Assembly: GCA_009692005.1 (NCBI GenBank)
Contig: SHZZ01000002.1
Location: 62,001 to 126,000 of the forward strand
DNA from: Gemmataceae bacterium
Lineage (GTDB): Bacteria; Planctomycetota; Planctomycetia; Gemmatales; Gemmataceae
Direction: 5' to 3'
Length of the DNA: 64,000 nt
In this document: positions 1 through 10,163 of the stretch, one piece after another
How the letters are laid out: each line of letters opens with the position of its first letter
Numbering within the stretch: the first letter of the stretch is position 1
Notes under the pieces: generated by a model
Told to the model about the DNA's origin: nothing
What the model saw: only the letters and a program-made list of their open reading frames with translations
The model's database searches: none
Position numbers and translations under genes: made by a program

Positions 1-61
1 GGCCTTGTACGAATCCCGTGAGATAGGTTCTCCTTAGAGAAATTCCTTGGGTGGGTAAAGA

Positions 62-1417
62 ATGGATGCTCCAATTAACCAGATGATGGACCGGAATTTG
101 AAGACCTGGGAAAAATGGGGCCTGGGTTTCTTACTGGTATTCTTTCTTTTTTTCGCGGATGTGGTGTTGATCCGCTCAGCGTTCCTTTCTCGAGTCATGG
201 GGGACGCCGATGTTTTTTTTCGCGCCGGCTGGGCCGTCCGGGCCGGGAAAAACATTTACGAAGTCACCGATCCCAATGGCTGGCACTATAACTATCCGCC
301 CCTATTTGCCATATCCATGGCACCCTTGGGCGACCCGCCGACTGGGGAAAGCCGGGTTGGATTTTTACCCTACCCGGTGTCCGTGGGGATTTTGTACAAA
401 ATCAGTTTCCTGTCGCTAATATTGGCTCTATTTGCTCTTTCCCGCGCCCTGGAAGTCACTCAACACGAAGCATTCAAAGATTTGACAAAGCGGAAATGGT
501 ATTATCTTCGAGTTTTGGCCTTGGTTGCTTGCCTGGCACCTATTGCCCACACCTTGATGCGTGGTCAGGTGAATTTATTCCTCCTTTGCCTGGTTTGTTT
601 GGGTTTGTCGTGCCAGATACTGGGGCAGAGAATATCCAGCGGCTTTTTCATTGCCCTGGCCATTTGCTTGAAAATTATTCCAGCCTTCCTGCTGATCGTA
701 CCTATGTGGCGAAAGGATGCCAGGCAACTCTCTGGGTGTCTTGTTGGATTGGTGATTGGTTTGGGGCTAATTCCCGCCTCGGTTTTGGGGGTTGAAAAAA
801 CCAAGGATGCCTATTTCGACCTCTACCGGGTTCTCATTGCCCCAGCCCTGGGAATTTCCAACGATTCTTCCCGAGGAGTGGAATTAAATGACTTTAATTC
901 CACCGATAACCACAGCATCCTGGCTTTTCTCCATGGTGTGGAAAACCCAGACCTTTCCAAAAAACCTCCCAAGCCAGCCAAAGTCATTAAAATTATTTAC
1001 TTGCTCATGAGCTTGGTTCTTTTGGGCTGGTTACTGTGGACCAAGGGACAACCAGGCGCTGGAACCGCCCTGGAGGATGCCTATTTTTATTCCTTGGCTT
1101 TGCTCCTCATGGTCATGGTTTGCCCCACTAGCCACTCCTCGTATTTCCTTTTGGCAGTTCCGTTGATCATGACTACCTTGGTGTTTCATTGGCAGCAAAA
1201 CCCGGGCTCCCTTATATCCGGAGGGTTGCTACTTGGAATCCTTGCTTATGGCCTGGCGAATGCAATTCCTCTTTTGCCACAGATGGAAGTGTTAAAAAGA
1301 ATGGGTTTTTGTCTGATCCCGAATTTTGTTTTGTTCGTTTATGGCATGATCTGTCTGGGAAAAATGCGCGCTCTGGCAGCGGACCAAAATCAACCATTGT
1401 TGTCAAAGGCTGCTTGA
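62..1417 (+). CDS. GT87-like integral membrane glycosyltransferase
   Basis: Multi-pass membrane protein of 451 residues. A membrane segment near residues 18-40 is followed by the pattern of GT87/DUF2029 polyprenol-phosphate-dependent mannosyltransferases: an Asp-containing first extracytoplasmic loop (GDADVFFRAGWA), then AGKNIYE and a YNYPPLF motif around residues 77-84. About ten further hydrophobic segments follow. By family it would transfer a sugar from a lipid-linked donor on the outer face of the inner membrane; donor and acceptor cannot be read from sequence. The ATG at 62 follows a weak GGGTGGG; an in-frame ATG at 83 is an alternative. A functionally unassigned multi-pass protein at 11.9 kb has a broadly similar look. 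Confidence 0.75.
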   Translation: MDAPINQMMDRNLKTWEKWGLGFLLVFFLFFADVVLIRSAFLSRVMGDADVFFRAGWAVRAGKNIYEVTDPNGWHYNYPPLFAISMAPLGDPPTGESRVGFLPYPVSVGILYKISFLSLILALFALSRALEVTQHEAFKDLTKRKWYYLRVLALVACLAPIAHTLMRGQVNLFLLCLVCLGLSCQILGQRISSGFFIALAICLKIIPAFLLIVPMWRKDARQLSGCLVGLVIGLGLIPASVLGVEKTKDAYFDLYRVLIAPALGISNDSSRGVELNDFNSTDNHSILAFLHGVENPDLSKKPPKPAKVIKIIYLLMSLVLLGWLLWTKGQPGAGTALEDAYFYSLALLLMVMVCPTSHSSYFLLAVPLIMTTLVFHWQQNPGSLISGGLLLGILAYGLANAIPLLPQMEVLKRMGFCLIPNFVLFVYGMICLGKMRALAADQNQPLLSKAA

Positions 1418-1509
1418 TACTTTTCTTTTTCAACATTCCCTTTGCATCAGTGCATCATTGAATGCAAACTGAAAGCGTTATTACATAGAAAACCTTTGGG
1501 AGGTTTCCC

Positions 1510-2340
1510 ATGGAAATGGATCGGGTTGGAGTTTGTAGCTGGTCGCTTCAGGTAAAGTCCATCGGGGAATTACAATCCTTGATGACGCTTACCGGCGCGA
1601 CTCAAGTGCAAATCGCCTGCGGGGATCCGCATCATGCCTCCTGGGAGGAAGGGGAGGATATGCCCGCGAAAGCATTGGATGCCGGGTTGCATATGACCGG
1701 GACCATGCTGGGTTTTCCTGGAGAGGATTACACCACCCCGCAAACCATTCAAAAAACCGGGGGATTTGGCGATCCGGACACTCGGTCAGAAAGGTTGGAA
1801 CGGTTTCAATGGGCTATTAAACGCACCAAGGCGCTGGGCTTGAAGGACATGATGCTTCACGCCGGTTTTATCCCTGAGCCTGGCGACCCTGGCCGCAAAG
1901 GGTTTCTGGAAGTGCTTGCCCAAGTAGGCGGGTTAGGCGCTGCCGCTGGTTTAACCATTGCCTTCGAGACCGGGCAGGAAACGGCGCGGTTATTGAGCGC
2001 GACCTTGAAGGAACTGAATTGCTCAAACCTAAAAGTAAATTTTGACCCTGCCAATATGTTGCTTTACGACATGGGCAACCCTGTTGAAGCCGTGGAAATA
2101 TTGGCTCCTTATATCCGCAGCGTTCATTTGAAAGATGCCAACCGTCCCAAGGTGAAAGGCGCCTGGGGAGAAGAAGTTCCCCTTGGCCAAGGCCAGGTGA
2201 ATTTTCCCCTGTTTTTGAAAACCCTTAAAAAGATAGGCTTCAACGGCCCCATGTCTATTGAAAGGGAGGTTGGAGATCAGCAAGGACGGCTTGGCGATAT
2301 TCAACATGGTGTTCGTTACTTGACGAACCTGGATATTTGA
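1510..2340 (+). CDS. Sugar phosphate isomerase/epimerase-like TIM barrel
   Basis: 276-residue protein of the xylose isomerase-like TIM barrel family (AP endonuclease 2 superfamily). Putative metal ligands appear in the usual order: Glu in AFETG, Asp in NFDPAN, His in SVHLKD and a terminal Glu in SIERE. A strong GGGAGG lies 6 bases before the ATG, which fixes the start. In planctomycetes such proteins usually isomerise or epimerise sugars or polyols, but the substrate is not evident. It lies just upstream of the ABC-2 genes, probably co-transcribed but functionally separate. Confidence 0.8.
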   Translation: MEMDRVGVCSWSLQVKSIGELQSLMTLTGATQVQIACGDPHHASWEEGEDMPAKALDAGLHMTGTMLGFPGEDYTTPQTIQKTGGFGDPDTRSERLERFQWAIKRTKALGLKDMMLHAGFIPEPGDPGRKGFLEVLAQVGGLGAAAGLTIAFETGQETARLLSATLKELNCSNLKVNFDPANMLLYDMGNPVEAVEILAPYIRSVHLKDANRPKVKGAWGEEVPLGQGQVNFPLFLKTLKKIGFNGPMSIEREVGDQQGRLGDIQHGVRYLTNLDI

Positions 2341-2362
2341 TGTCCCTATTTGCTTGACAATT

Positions 2363-3373
2363 ATGCCGGTGATAAAAACGCAAAACCTGACCAAAGAGTT
2401 CAAGGTATTCGAAAAGCAACCTGGGTTAGGCGGGGCTTTTCGCAACCTGTTCAATAGGAAAGCCAAAAAAGTCCTGGCGGTGGATTCCATCAACCTGGAA
2501 ATCCAAGAAGGGGAAATAGTCGGCTTTTTGGGGCCAAATGGCGCGGGGAAAACCACGACTCTGAAAATGCTGTCGGGGTTGGTGTTTCCGACTCGGGGCA
2601 CGGCAGAGGTCCTTGGCTATACCCCATGGAAACGGCCCATTGAGTTTCGCAAGGCCTTTTCCCTGGTTATGGGGCAAAAAAATCAGTTGTGGTGGGATCT
2701 TCCGGCCTCCGATTCCTTTTTTCTTCTCCGGGAAATTTACGGGATCGATCGGAAAAAATTTGCCAGCACTGTTGATGAGTTGACCACCTTGTTTCAATGC
2801 AGGGATTTACTCGCGCAACCGGTCCGGGAATTATCCCTGGGTGAGCGCATGAAAATGGAGCTGACCGCCGCCCTCCTCCATGAACCTAAACTACTCCTGC
2901 TCGATGAGCCAACCATTGGCCTGGATGTCGTGGCCCAATCTTCCATTCACAAATTTTTGGAGGAATACAACCGATCGAGAAAAATCACGATCCTCATGAC
3001 CAGCCATTACATGCGTGATGTGGAAAGATTATGTTCGCGTGTGGTGATCATTTCCTCCGGCAAAATGGTTTATGATGGCACGCTGGATGGGATTAAAAAA
3101 CGGCACGGGAACGAAAAAACCATCCGCGTGCTTTTTCGGAAACAAGTGAGTCCGGGAATACTCCCAGGTCTGCAGGCGAGTGAAGTCCGCGGGGAAGAAC
3201 TCCAATGGCATGTTTCGCGGGAAGAGATTCCCAAATTTATCAGCCACCTGGCTGGGCGTGACGATGTGGTAGATATTTCCATTGAAGATCCTCCCATTGA
3301 GGAAGTGATTAGTAAATTTTTCCAAAGCCAAGTCATTCAGGCGCCTACTTTGCCTGCACAGGTGGAATCCTGA
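2363..3373 (+). CDS. ABC-2 type transporter ATP-binding protein
   Basis: ATPase subunit of an ABC-2 exporter. It has Walker A (GPNGAGKTT), a variant signature motif LSLGERMK in place of LSGGQ, and Walker B/D-loop LLLLDEPTIGLD, then a C-terminal regulatory extension of about 100 residues. The LSLGERMK form is typical of the uncharacterised export ATPases (COG4586 type) paired with two DUF990-family permeases, which is the arrangement here. I start at ATG 2363; a TTG at 2354 would add three residues, and neither has a clear ribosome site. The stop overlaps the next ATG (TGATG), indicating translational coupling. Confidence 0.88.
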   Translation: MPVIKTQNLTKEFKVFEKQPGLGGAFRNLFNRKAKKVLAVDSINLEIQEGEIVGFLGPNGAGKTTTLKMLSGLVFPTRGTAEVLGYTPWKRPIEFRKAFSLVMGQKNQLWWDLPASDSFFLLREIYGIDRKKFASTVDELTTLFQCRDLLAQPVRELSLGERMKMELTAALLHEPKLLLLDEPTIGLDVVAQSSIHKFLEEYNRSRKITILMTSHYMRDVERLCSRVVIISSGKMVYDGTLDGIKKRHGNEKTIRVLFRKQVSPGILPGLQASEVRGEELQWHVSREEIPKFISHLAGRDDVVDISIEDPPIEEVISKFFQSQVIQAPTLPAQVES

Positions 3374-4179
3374 TGGGAAAGTACTGGAATATTGGAAAAT
3401 TGGCGCTAAAAGAGCGGTTGGTTTACCGTGGAGACTTTTTCCTTAGCACGGTGCTGCGCTTTCTCCCCATGGTCACTTCGATTTTGCTTTGGAAGGCGGT
3501 GTTCGGTTCCGCGTCGCAGGACCAATTATCCGGTTTTTCCCTGAACCAAGTGATAGCCTACTTGCTGCTGGTCCATGTTAGCCGGATGTTCTCAAGCATG
3601 CCCGGATTGGCAGTGAATTTAGCCCGCGATATTCGTGAGGGGACGATCAAAAAATTTCTCATCCAGCCGCTTGATTTGTGCACTTTTCTGCTGTCTTCTC
3701 GTGTTGCTCACAAAATCGCCTACATCTCCACCAGCCTAATTCCTTACGCGGGGCTTTTTTTGGCATGCCTGAGTTTCTTTGACACTTTTCCCTCTGGCCT
3801 GGGATGGGTGTATTATTTCATTTCCCTGGCCCTCGGCTTTCTGGTTGGTTTTTATTTTGAGCTTTGCATTGGCATGATTGGTTTTTGGTTCCTGGAAGTC
3901 ACTTCCCTTTTGTATGTCGTAACTACCTTGAGTTTTTTCTTGTCTGGGCACCTGATTCCCTTGGATTTTCTGGACCAAACCGGCTGGGTAGAAGCGCTCA
4001 AGGCCCTGCCTTTTTCCTACATGGCATATTTTCCAGCGGCGTTGTTCTTGGGAAAAGTGCCGGAAGGGGAGATTGTAGGAAGACTCCTCCTGGGAATTTT
4101 TTGGGCCATTTTCTTTTGGGGCCTTTCCCGTGTGATTCTGCATCTGGGATTGAAACAGTACAGCGCTTTTGGGGCTTGA
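3373..4179 (+). CDS. ABC-2 permease, first subunit
   Basis: 268-residue membrane protein with about six hydrophobic segments, an N-terminal KLALKERLVYRGDFF stretch and an RDIREGTIKKFLIQPLD motif typical of the ABC2_membrane_6 (DUF990) permeases. It forms the transmembrane part of the exporter with the next gene, powered by the ATPase upstream. It starts within the stop codon of that ATPase gene and ends four bases before the next ATG. The exported substrate is unknown; relatives are annotated only as uncharacterised exporters. Confidence 0.85.
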   Translation: MGKYWNIGKLALKERLVYRGDFFLSTVLRFLPMVTSILLWKAVFGSASQDQLSGFSLNQVIAYLLLVHVSRMFSSMPGLAVNLARDIREGTIKKFLIQPLDLCTFLLSSRVAHKIAYISTSLIPYAGLFLACLSFFDTFPSGLGWVYYFISLALGFLVGFYFELCIGMIGFWFLEVTSLLYVVTTLSFFLSGHLIPLDFLDQTGWVEALKALPFSYMAYFPAALFLGKVPEGEIVGRLLLGIFWAIFFWGLSRVILHLGLKQYSAFGA

Positions 4180-4182
4180 TCC

Positions 4183-4980
4183 ATGAGATATTTGCGCCTT
4201 CTGGTTTCCTTTGCCAGAATCAGTTTGATGGGAGAGCTTTCCTTCCGGGTAAATTTCCTTCTCAAAATTCTGGTGGAAGTACTTTGGCTGGGAATTCTCC
4301 TGATTTTTTACAAAACCATTTTTTCCAAAAGTAGCTCTGTCAGCGGTTGGGATGAATATCAATACCTGTTTTTTCTCGGGGCCTATTACACCTTGGAAGG
4401 TTTTGTCGAAACCTTCTTCCTGGAAAATTGCGTGGAATTTTCAGAACTGGTTCGCTCGGGCAACCTCGATTTTTTTCTGTTGAAACCCATTGACGAGCAG
4501 TTTCTTTTAACCTTCAGGAAAATTGATTGGTCCACCGCGCCAAAAATCTTTCTGGGTCTGGGCCTCATGAGTATTGGTGCCATGGACTTGGGCATTACCT
4601 TTGAACCATTTCGGGTTTTCTGGTTCCTGGTTTTGCTTTTTATGGGGTTTTCCTTGGCTTACAGTTTCTTGTTGGTTTTAACCTCTCTGGGAGTGTGGCT
4701 GGTTCGCAACCAAAGCCTGATGGAAATCTGGTGGCTGTTTACCAATTTGATGCGCTATCCAAGGTCGATTTATCAGCCTTCTTGGGCCCTGCCAATTCGG
4801 GTGGTCTTTGGTGTGTTTATTCCCGCACTGTTGGCGGTTAGCGTTCCCGCGGAGTATTTCCTGGGCAAATCCGACTGGAGTGGAATTGCCCTTTTGTCTA
4901 TATCAACTGGGTTTTTTATTTGGTTAAGCCGTTGGTTTTTCTTTTATTCTCTCAGGCACTATCAAAGCGCCAGCAGTTAA
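4183..4980 (+). CDS. ABC-2 permease, second subunit
   Basis: 265-residue membrane protein with six predicted membrane segments, homologous in layout to the preceding permease: an N-terminal membrane-entry helix, then an ELVRSGNLDFFLLKPIDEQF motif matching the EGTIKKFLIQPLD region of its partner. This pair-plus-ATPase set (COG4586/4587/3694 type) forms a heterodimeric ABC-2 exporter. It is the last gene of the operon; the FHA gene beyond it is convergent with only a few bases between. Confidence 0.85.
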   Translation: MRYLRLLVSFARISLMGELSFRVNFLLKILVEVLWLGILLIFYKTIFSKSSSVSGWDEYQYLFFLGAYYTLEGFVETFFLENCVEFSELVRSGNLDFFLLKPIDEQFLLTFRKIDWSTAPKIFLGLGLMSIGAMDLGITFEPFRVFWFLVLLFMGFSLAYSFLLVLTSLGVWLVRNQSLMEIWWLFTNLMRYPRSIYQPSWALPIRVVFGVFIPALLAVSVPAEYFLGKSDWSGIALLSISTGFFIWLSRWFFFYSLRHYQSASS

Positions 4981-4984
4981 ATGG

Positions 4985-5302
4985 TCAGGAATGCCCATTT
5001 TTCGCGGCGGGTTCCTGAATATCCCAATGCAAAACATAGCGATGGTGGCCACCGATGCAAAGTTCCTGGCCCGGAAGAATTTTCCCTTCTATGACACTTT
5101 TGCCGTCGACTTTAACTCCATTCGTGCTGCCCAAGTCCCTCACCATGGCGTGGTCCTTGAAAAGGACTATGCAGCAGTGTTTGCGTGAAACTTTCCGGGA
5201 ATCAATGATAATGTCGCATTCTTCGTGACGGCCAATTAAAACAATAGGCTTTTCCAGGTTGAAACTGGCGCCTTCACTAAGTGCAACAAGTTGGATGGCC
5301 AT
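4985..5302 (-). CDS. FHA domain protein
   Basis: Small 105-residue protein that is essentially one forkhead-associated domain. Phosphothreonine-binding hallmarks are IGRHEECDIII, SRKHC and LGSTNG. An open frame continues upstream into carB, but that part has no FHA similarity and overlaps carB, so I start at the ATG at 5302 (MAIQLVALSEG); ATGs at 5317 and 5323 are alternatives. It lies downstream of carB on the same strand. FHA domains read Thr phosphorylation by Hanks-type kinases; the kinase at 48.4 kb is one potential partner, but that link is only inference. Confidence 0.8.
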   Translation of the reverse strand: MAIQLVALSEGASFNLEKPIVLIGRHEECDIIIDSRKVSRKHCCIVLFKDHAMVRDLGSTNGVKVDGKSVIEGKILPGQELCIGGHHRYVLHWDIQEPAAKNGHS

Positions 5303-5399
5303 GCAGGGAATCCCCATGGGCATACTAAGCCATAATGATGATAACATAACTACAGGGAAGGCGCAGGCGGGAATTACTAAATAGGGAAAAAAAACGAAG

Positions 5400-8300
5400 T
5401 TAGAAGCGGTTTTGAAGGGCAAGAACCGAACAATCGGAACTTCGCATTGCCAGGCAAGCCTCGGCTGCAGCATGGGCCGCAGCTAGGGTGGTTATGCAGG
5501 TGACTCCATGGGAGACGGCGTTTGCCCTGATTTTCCCTTCGTCCGTGCGGGACCCCCTGCCTACGGGGGTGTTGATGATCAAGGCGATTTGTCCGTTTTT
5601 CATGAGGTCAAGCAAGTTGGGCCGACCTTCCTGAATTTTGTTGATTTCGGAGACCTGAATATTTCCCTGACGCAAAATGCTGGCCGTCCCTCGGGTCGCC
5701 ACTAATTCATAACCCATGTCTTGAAACTTGCTTGCTATATGGATGATGTCACCTTTATCCCGGTCGGCCACCGAAATGAAGATTTTTCCGCTTTTCGGCA
5801 GGGCGCTGTTGGCGGCGAGTTGGCTCTTGGCAAAGGCCATGGCAAAAGTATCGTCGATCCCCATGACTTCGCCGGTCGATCGCATTTCAGGCCCAAGGAT
5901 GATATCGACACCTTGAAACTTGTTGAAAGGGAAGACGCTTTCTTTCACTGAAAAATACTTGGGTGTGATTTCCTGGGTGAAGCCCAGATCGCGCAACTTT
6001 TTCCCCACCATGACAAGCGCGGCCAGTTTTGCCAGCGATTTTCCAATCGCCTTGGATACGAAGGGGATTGTGCGGCTGGCGCGAGGATTGACCTCCAGCA
6101 CATGAATGTCCACAGGGGGCGCGATTTGTCCATCGGCTTGCGGAACCAATTTCCCTTCCGTCAATCCAGGCTTGTTGTGGTCCATGCGCAATCCGGTAAT
6201 GGCGAATTGCACATTCATCAGTCCGGACACTTTCAACTCACGGGCCATCGCGCATGTTTGTCGCTTGATCTCGTCCACGACTTCCCTGGGTAAGGAGTGC
6301 GGAGGCAATACACAGGCTGAATCACCTGAGTGGATTCCCGCTTCCTCAATATGCTGCATGACTCCGCCGACAACCGCGGTTTCTCCATCGAAGATGCAGT
6401 CGACATCTGCTTCAATGGCGGACTCAAGGAATTTATCCAGCAAGATGGGTTTTCCCGGCGAGACTGCCATGGCTTTGGTAACAGAGCGGACCAGCGTTTC
6501 CTCGTCGTAGACGATTTCCATTCCACGGCCGCCAAGCACATAGCTGGGCCGCACCAGAATCGGGTAGCCCACCTTTCTGGCAACATGAATGGCCTGTTGC
6601 AAATCGGTGGCTGTCCCGTTGGGCGGCTGAGAAAATCCCAGGCGGTTGACCATTCCTTGGAAACGCTCCCTATCCTCGGCGATGTCAATGCTATCCACGC
6701 TCGTTCCAATGATCGGCGCTCCGGCTGCTTCCAGGGCCCGGGCCAGGTTCAAGGGCGTTTGTCCGCCAAACTGCACGATCAAACCCTTGGGATTCATCCG
6801 CTCGCAGATGTTTAAAACATCTTCACAGGTCAAAGGTTCGAAAAAGAGATAGTCCGAGGTGTCGTAGTCGGTTGACACCGTTTCCGGGTTGGAGTTGACC
6901 ATGATGGTTTCGTAACCGGCTTCTTGCAGTGCAAAGGAAGCGTGGCAGCAACAATAATCAAATTCAATTCCCTGTCCGATCCGGTTGGGCCCGCCTCCCA
7001 GGATCATGATGCGGTCCTTGCCCCTGGAGGGCTCGGCTTCGTCTTCGGGTTCTAGGCGGCCATCGGGGTGGCGAAAGGGGGCTTCATAAGTGGAGTAATA
7101 GTACGGGGTGTAGGCCTCAAATTCGGCGGCGCAGGTGTCGACCCGTTTGAAGACGGGGTTGACCCCAAGGGCCTTTCTTTGCCGGCGGATTTCCATTTCG
7201 CTGGTTTGCCAAATGTGAGCTAACTGACGGTCCGAAAACCCCGACTGCTTGGCTTTAAAGAATAAGGCCTGGTCAGCCGCTGCCAGCGATTTCACTTGCC
7301 GAAGTTCCTTTTCCACTTCCAGAATTTCCTGGAGGTTCTTTAGGAACCAGGGATCGATGCGTGTGCGATCATGGATTTCTCCTATTGTCATGCCATCCAG
7401 CATGGCATAGCGGATATACCAGATGCGGTCGCAGTTTGGCGTCACCAGGTGGGAAATTATTTCCTCGCGGGAAGGCTGCCTTTGTGTTCCCCATAAGTCG
7501 CTACGGTCGCAGCCCAAGCCAAAGCTGCCGGTTTCCAATCCGCGTAGCGCCTTTTGCACCGATTCTTTAAAAGTCCGGCCGATGGCCATCGTTTCCCCGA
7601 CCGATTTCATTTGCGTGGTCAGTGTGGGATCGGCATCCGGGAATTTTTCAAAGGCCCAGCGGGGTATTTTGGTCACCACATAATCGATGGTGGGTTCAAA
7701 ACAAGCGGGGGTTTCCTTGGTGATGTCGTTACGCAATTCGTCCAGGCGGTAGCCCACGGCCAGCTTGGCAGCGATTTTGGCAATGGGAAATCCAGTCGCC
7801 TTGGAAGCAAGCGCGGAGGACCGCGAAACTCGGGGGTTCATTTCTATGGCCACCAGGTCCCCATTGGAGGGATTGACACCGAACTGAATGTTGCTTCCGC
7901 CCGTATCGACGCCGATTTCCCTGATAATCCTGATGGCGGCATCTCGCATGCGCTGATATTCCTTGTCGGTCAAGGTTTGCGCCGGCGCCACCGTAATGCT
8001 ATCGCCCGTGTGAACTCCCATGGGATCAAAATTCTCGATGCTGCAGACAATGACGACATTGTCTGCAGCATCGCGCATCACCTCGAGTTCAAATTCCTTC
8101 CAGCCAATGACTGATTGCTCAATGAGGACTTCACCAACGGGGCTCAGTTCCAATCCCCGGCTGATGAGTTCGTTGAATTCTTCGCGATTGTAAGCAATGC
8201 CTCCGCCGGTTCCCCCCATGGTGAAACTGGGCCGGAGGACGCAGGGCAAACCAACCCGGTCGCGAATTTCCTGGGCCTGGGCCAAATTTCTGGCCACTCC

Positions 8301-8738
8301 GCTGTCAGGCACATGAATGCCAATCCTAATCATGGCTTGCTTGAAAAGTGCTCGGTCTTCAGCCTTGGCAATGGCCTCGGGGCTGGCTCCGATCATCTCT
8401 ACGCCGTATTTGGCAAGGACCCCTTTTTGGTGAAGGGTCATGGCGGTGTTCAGAGCCGTTTGCCCTCCCACCGTGGGCAGAATGGAATCGGGCCTTTCAA
8501 TGGCGATGATCTTTTCAACGATTTCCCAGTGAATGGGCTCGATGTAAGTTTTGGTGGCGGTGTCGGGGTCGGTCATGATCGTGGCGGGGTTGGAATTAAC
8601 CAGGATCACCTCGTAGCCTTCTTCGCGCAGGGCCTTGCAAGCTTGCGTCCCGCTGTAATCAAATTCACACGCCTGTCCGATAATAATGGGCCCCGAGCCA
8701 ATAATTAGGATTTTTTTGATGTCAGTTCTTTTTGGCAT
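5400..8738 (-). CDS. carB: Carbamoyl-phosphate synthase large subunit
   Basis: 1112-residue CarB, close to the usual 1070-1100. It makes carbamoyl phosphate from ammonia (delivered by CarA), bicarbonate and two ATP, feeding pyrimidine and arginine synthesis. It shows the duplicated layout: N-terminal biotin-carboxylase-like half ([17 protein letters not shown]), second half ([17 protein letters not shown]), two ATP-grasp modules and a C-terminal MGS-like allosteric domain from about residue 960. The open frame runs 30 residues upstream, but family alignment places the start at [14 protein letters not shown] (8738). carA is about 15 kb away rather than adjacent. Confidence 0.97.
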   Translation of the reverse strand: MPKRTDIKKILIIGSGPIIIGQACEFDYSGTQACKALREEGYEVILVNSNPATIMTDPDTATKTYIEPIHWEIVEKIIAIERPDSILPTVGGQTALNTAMTLHQKGVLAKYGVEMIGASPEAIAKAEDRALFKQAMIRIGIHVPDSGVARNLAQAQEIRDRVGLPCVLRPSFTMGGTGGGIAYNREEFNELISRGLELSPVGEVLIEQSVIGWKEFELEVMRDAADNVVIVCSIENFDPMGVHTGDSITVAPAQTLTDKEYQRMRDAAIRIIREIGVDTGGSNIQFGVNPSNGDLVAIEMNPRVSRSSALASKATGFPIAKIAAKLAVGYRLDELRNDITKETPACFEPTIDYVVTKIPRWAFEKFPDADPTLTTQMKSVGETMAIGRTFKESVQKALRGLETGSFGLGCDRSDLWGTQRQPSREEIISHLVTPNCDRIWYIRYAMLDGMTIGEIHDRTRIDPWFLKNLQEILEVEKELRQVKSLAAADQALFFKAKQSGFSDRQLAHIWQTSEMEIRRQRKALGVNPVFKRVDTCAAEFEAYTPYYYSTYEAPFRHPDGRLEPEDEAEPSRGKDRIMILGGGPNRIGQGIEFDYCCCHASFALQEAGYETIMVNSNPETVSTDYDTSDYLFFEPLTCEDVLNICERMNPKGLIVQFGGQTPLNLARALEAAGAPIIGTSVDSIDIAEDRERFQGMVNRLGFSQPPNGTATDLQQAIHVARKVGYPILVRPSYVLGGRGMEIVYDEETLVRSVTKAMAVSPGKPILLDKFLESAIEADVDCIFDGETAVVGGVMQHIEEAGIHSGDSACVLPPHSLPREVVDEIKRQTCAMARELKVSGLMNVQFAITGLRMDHNKPGLTEGKLVPQADGQIAPPVDIHVLEVNPRASRTIPFVSKAIGKSLAKLAALVMVGKKLRDLGFTQEITPKYFSVKESVFPFNKFQGVDIILGPEMRSTGEVMGIDDTFAMAFAKSQLAANSALPKSGKIFISVADRDKGDIIHIASKFQDMGYELVATRGTASILRQGNIQVSEINKIQEGRPNLLDLMKNGQIALIINTPVGRGSRTDEGKIRANAVSHGVTCITTLAAAHAAAEACLAMRSSDCSVLALQNRF

Positions 8739-8916
8739 GGTGTCTTTCGTCCGCTGCCCTTCATTTTCCCGGCAGTGATGGCACCGGTGGGATTGGCTAA
8801 CCCTTTTTTGTTTTTTAGTAATCACCATCTTAGCCCTATAGGGGTTGATTCCAAGGGATTGATCGGGAATATTAAGGCCATTGGTACTTTCCCTCTGGAA
8901 CCATTTTCAACCCTTC

Positions 8917-10044
8917 ATGAAGCATGCTTGTCTTTTTGATTCCCAGGGAAGCTTTGGCCCCAGCATTGTTCTGCCAGCAAATTTGCCCAGGCAAACAGGC
9001 GTCCTTTTCAAAAATGGGCCGGGAGGCCTAAAGCACCAGGTCCGCTATTTAATCCCAGAAAATCCTGGCATTTATGGATTGAAGGATAACAATGGCGCGC
9101 TTTTTTATGTGGGCAAGGCTAAAAACCTGCGGGCCAGGCTCCTGAGCTACTTCCGAAAAAAACCTTCCAAAGAAAAGAAACTCATCCGCAAGGCCGCCTC
9201 CTTAATTTGGGAAAACACTTTCACGGAATTCCTGGCCTTGCTGCGTGAATTAGAAGTGATCAATTTGAAACGCCCCCTGGCCAATGTCGCGGGTAAAATT
9301 TGCGCCTTCCGGCCAGGGTACTTGATTCTTACCCCTGGTCCGGCGCCCAAGTTGAAAGTCACAGCCTTTTCCCCCAAAAATACCAAAACGCGGATTGGTC
9401 CGTTTCGCAACAACCGTGCCATGAAGAATGCCGTCAAGGTATTAAACGATTACTTCCAAATGCGCGATTGCCCATCGCGCATTCCCATGGTTTTTTCTGA
9501 TTCTCCGCCCTTGGGCGGCGCATTCCCAGGTTTCGCCTGCATCCGCCAGGAAATTGGCAAATGCCTTGGCCCTTGCGGGGGCGGGTGCACGCAAGGGGAA
9601 TACGGAAAAAAAGTGAAAGCGCTCATGGGTTTTTTTTCTGGCAAGGAGCAGGAAGTACTTGAAGTGCTTGAATGTAAAAGGAAATTGGCGGCCGACCGAC
9701 TTGATTTTGAAATGGCGCAAAATTACCAGGAAAATGTGGAGGCATTGAGGTATTTGCTGGAGGTCATTCAAAAGGTAAAGCGCGGCCAGGCAATTCATGG
9801 CTTATATGAACAAAAGGTTTCTTCTGAGTTAACTTTATGGACCTCCATTTGCCATGGTGTTGTTCGCGCCACGGTTTTCTCGGGAAGTCTGCGAGCGGGG
9901 GAAGCTGGCCAGAAGGCTTTAATAAAACCCGTAACCGAAACGGAAGGCGGAGAAACTCCGGTCTGGTGGGAATTCAGTCAATATAGTTGTGGAGAGGTGG
10001 TTTCGGAAGAACCCGGAACAAGCCAAGGCACTCATTCGTCCTAA
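8917..10044 (+). CDS. Short UvrC-like GIY-YIG nuclease
   Basis: About 375 residues, resembling only the N-terminal half of UvrC. A GIY-YIG nuclease domain (PGIYGLKD then FYVGKAKNLRARL) is followed by a UvrC-like cysteine cluster (CIRQEIGKCLGPC plus a nearby Cys) and a UVR-type helical motif (LDFEMAQNYQENVEAL). The C-terminal RNase H-like endonuclease and helix-hairpin-helix domains of full UvrC (about 600 residues) are absent. It may be a Cho-like 3'-incision nuclease or a diverged structure-specific nuclease. The start is uncertain: ATG at 8917 or TTG at 8881, neither with a good ribosome site. It is divergent from carB. Confidence 0.75.
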   Translation: MKHACLFDSQGSFGPSIVLPANLPRQTGVLFKNGPGGLKHQVRYLIPENPGIYGLKDNNGALFYVGKAKNLRARLLSYFRKKPSKEKKLIRKAASLIWENTFTEFLALLRELEVINLKRPLANVAGKICAFRPGYLILTPGPAPKLKVTAFSPKNTKTRIGPFRNNRAMKNAVKVLNDYFQMRDCPSRIPMVFSDSPPLGGAFPGFACIRQEIGKCLGPCGGGCTQGEYGKKVKALMGFFSGKEQEVLEVLECKRKLAADRLDFEMAQNYQENVEALRYLLEVIQKVKRGQAIHGLYEQKVSSELTLWTSICHGVVRATVFSGSLRAGEAGQKALIKPVTETEGGETPVWWEFSQYSCGEVVSEEPGTSQGTHSS

Positions 10045-10095
10045 TTTACTACCGTCTTGTTAAACATTCCAATCGCTCCCCTTTCTCAATTGGTC

Positions 10096-10123
10096 TTGAT
10101 CGAAAAAAATAGCAAGCTATAGC
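10096..10123 (+). promoter_or_regulatory. Candidate sigma70-type promoter for the small lipoprotein gene
   Basis: TTGATC, a 16-base spacer, then TATAGC lie about 40 bases upstream of the lipoprotein start. Each hexamer matches the general consensus at four of six positions. This was found by eye only. Confidence 0.35.
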
Positions 10124-10163
10124 GCAACCATCTCGGGAGAAGTTCCCGGAAAGGTGGTTTGTC

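Noticed and set aside
3736-4362. 208-codon minus-strand frame over the two ABC permease genes
   Set aside because: Antisense to well-supported coupled permease genes; composition (Lys, Gln, His, few hydrophobics) is that of a reverse read of membrane helices.
4985-5473. Longer FHA protein beginning inside carB
   Set aside because: The first 57 residues show no FHA similarity, overlap the end of carB and have no ribosome site; the domain starts at about 5302.
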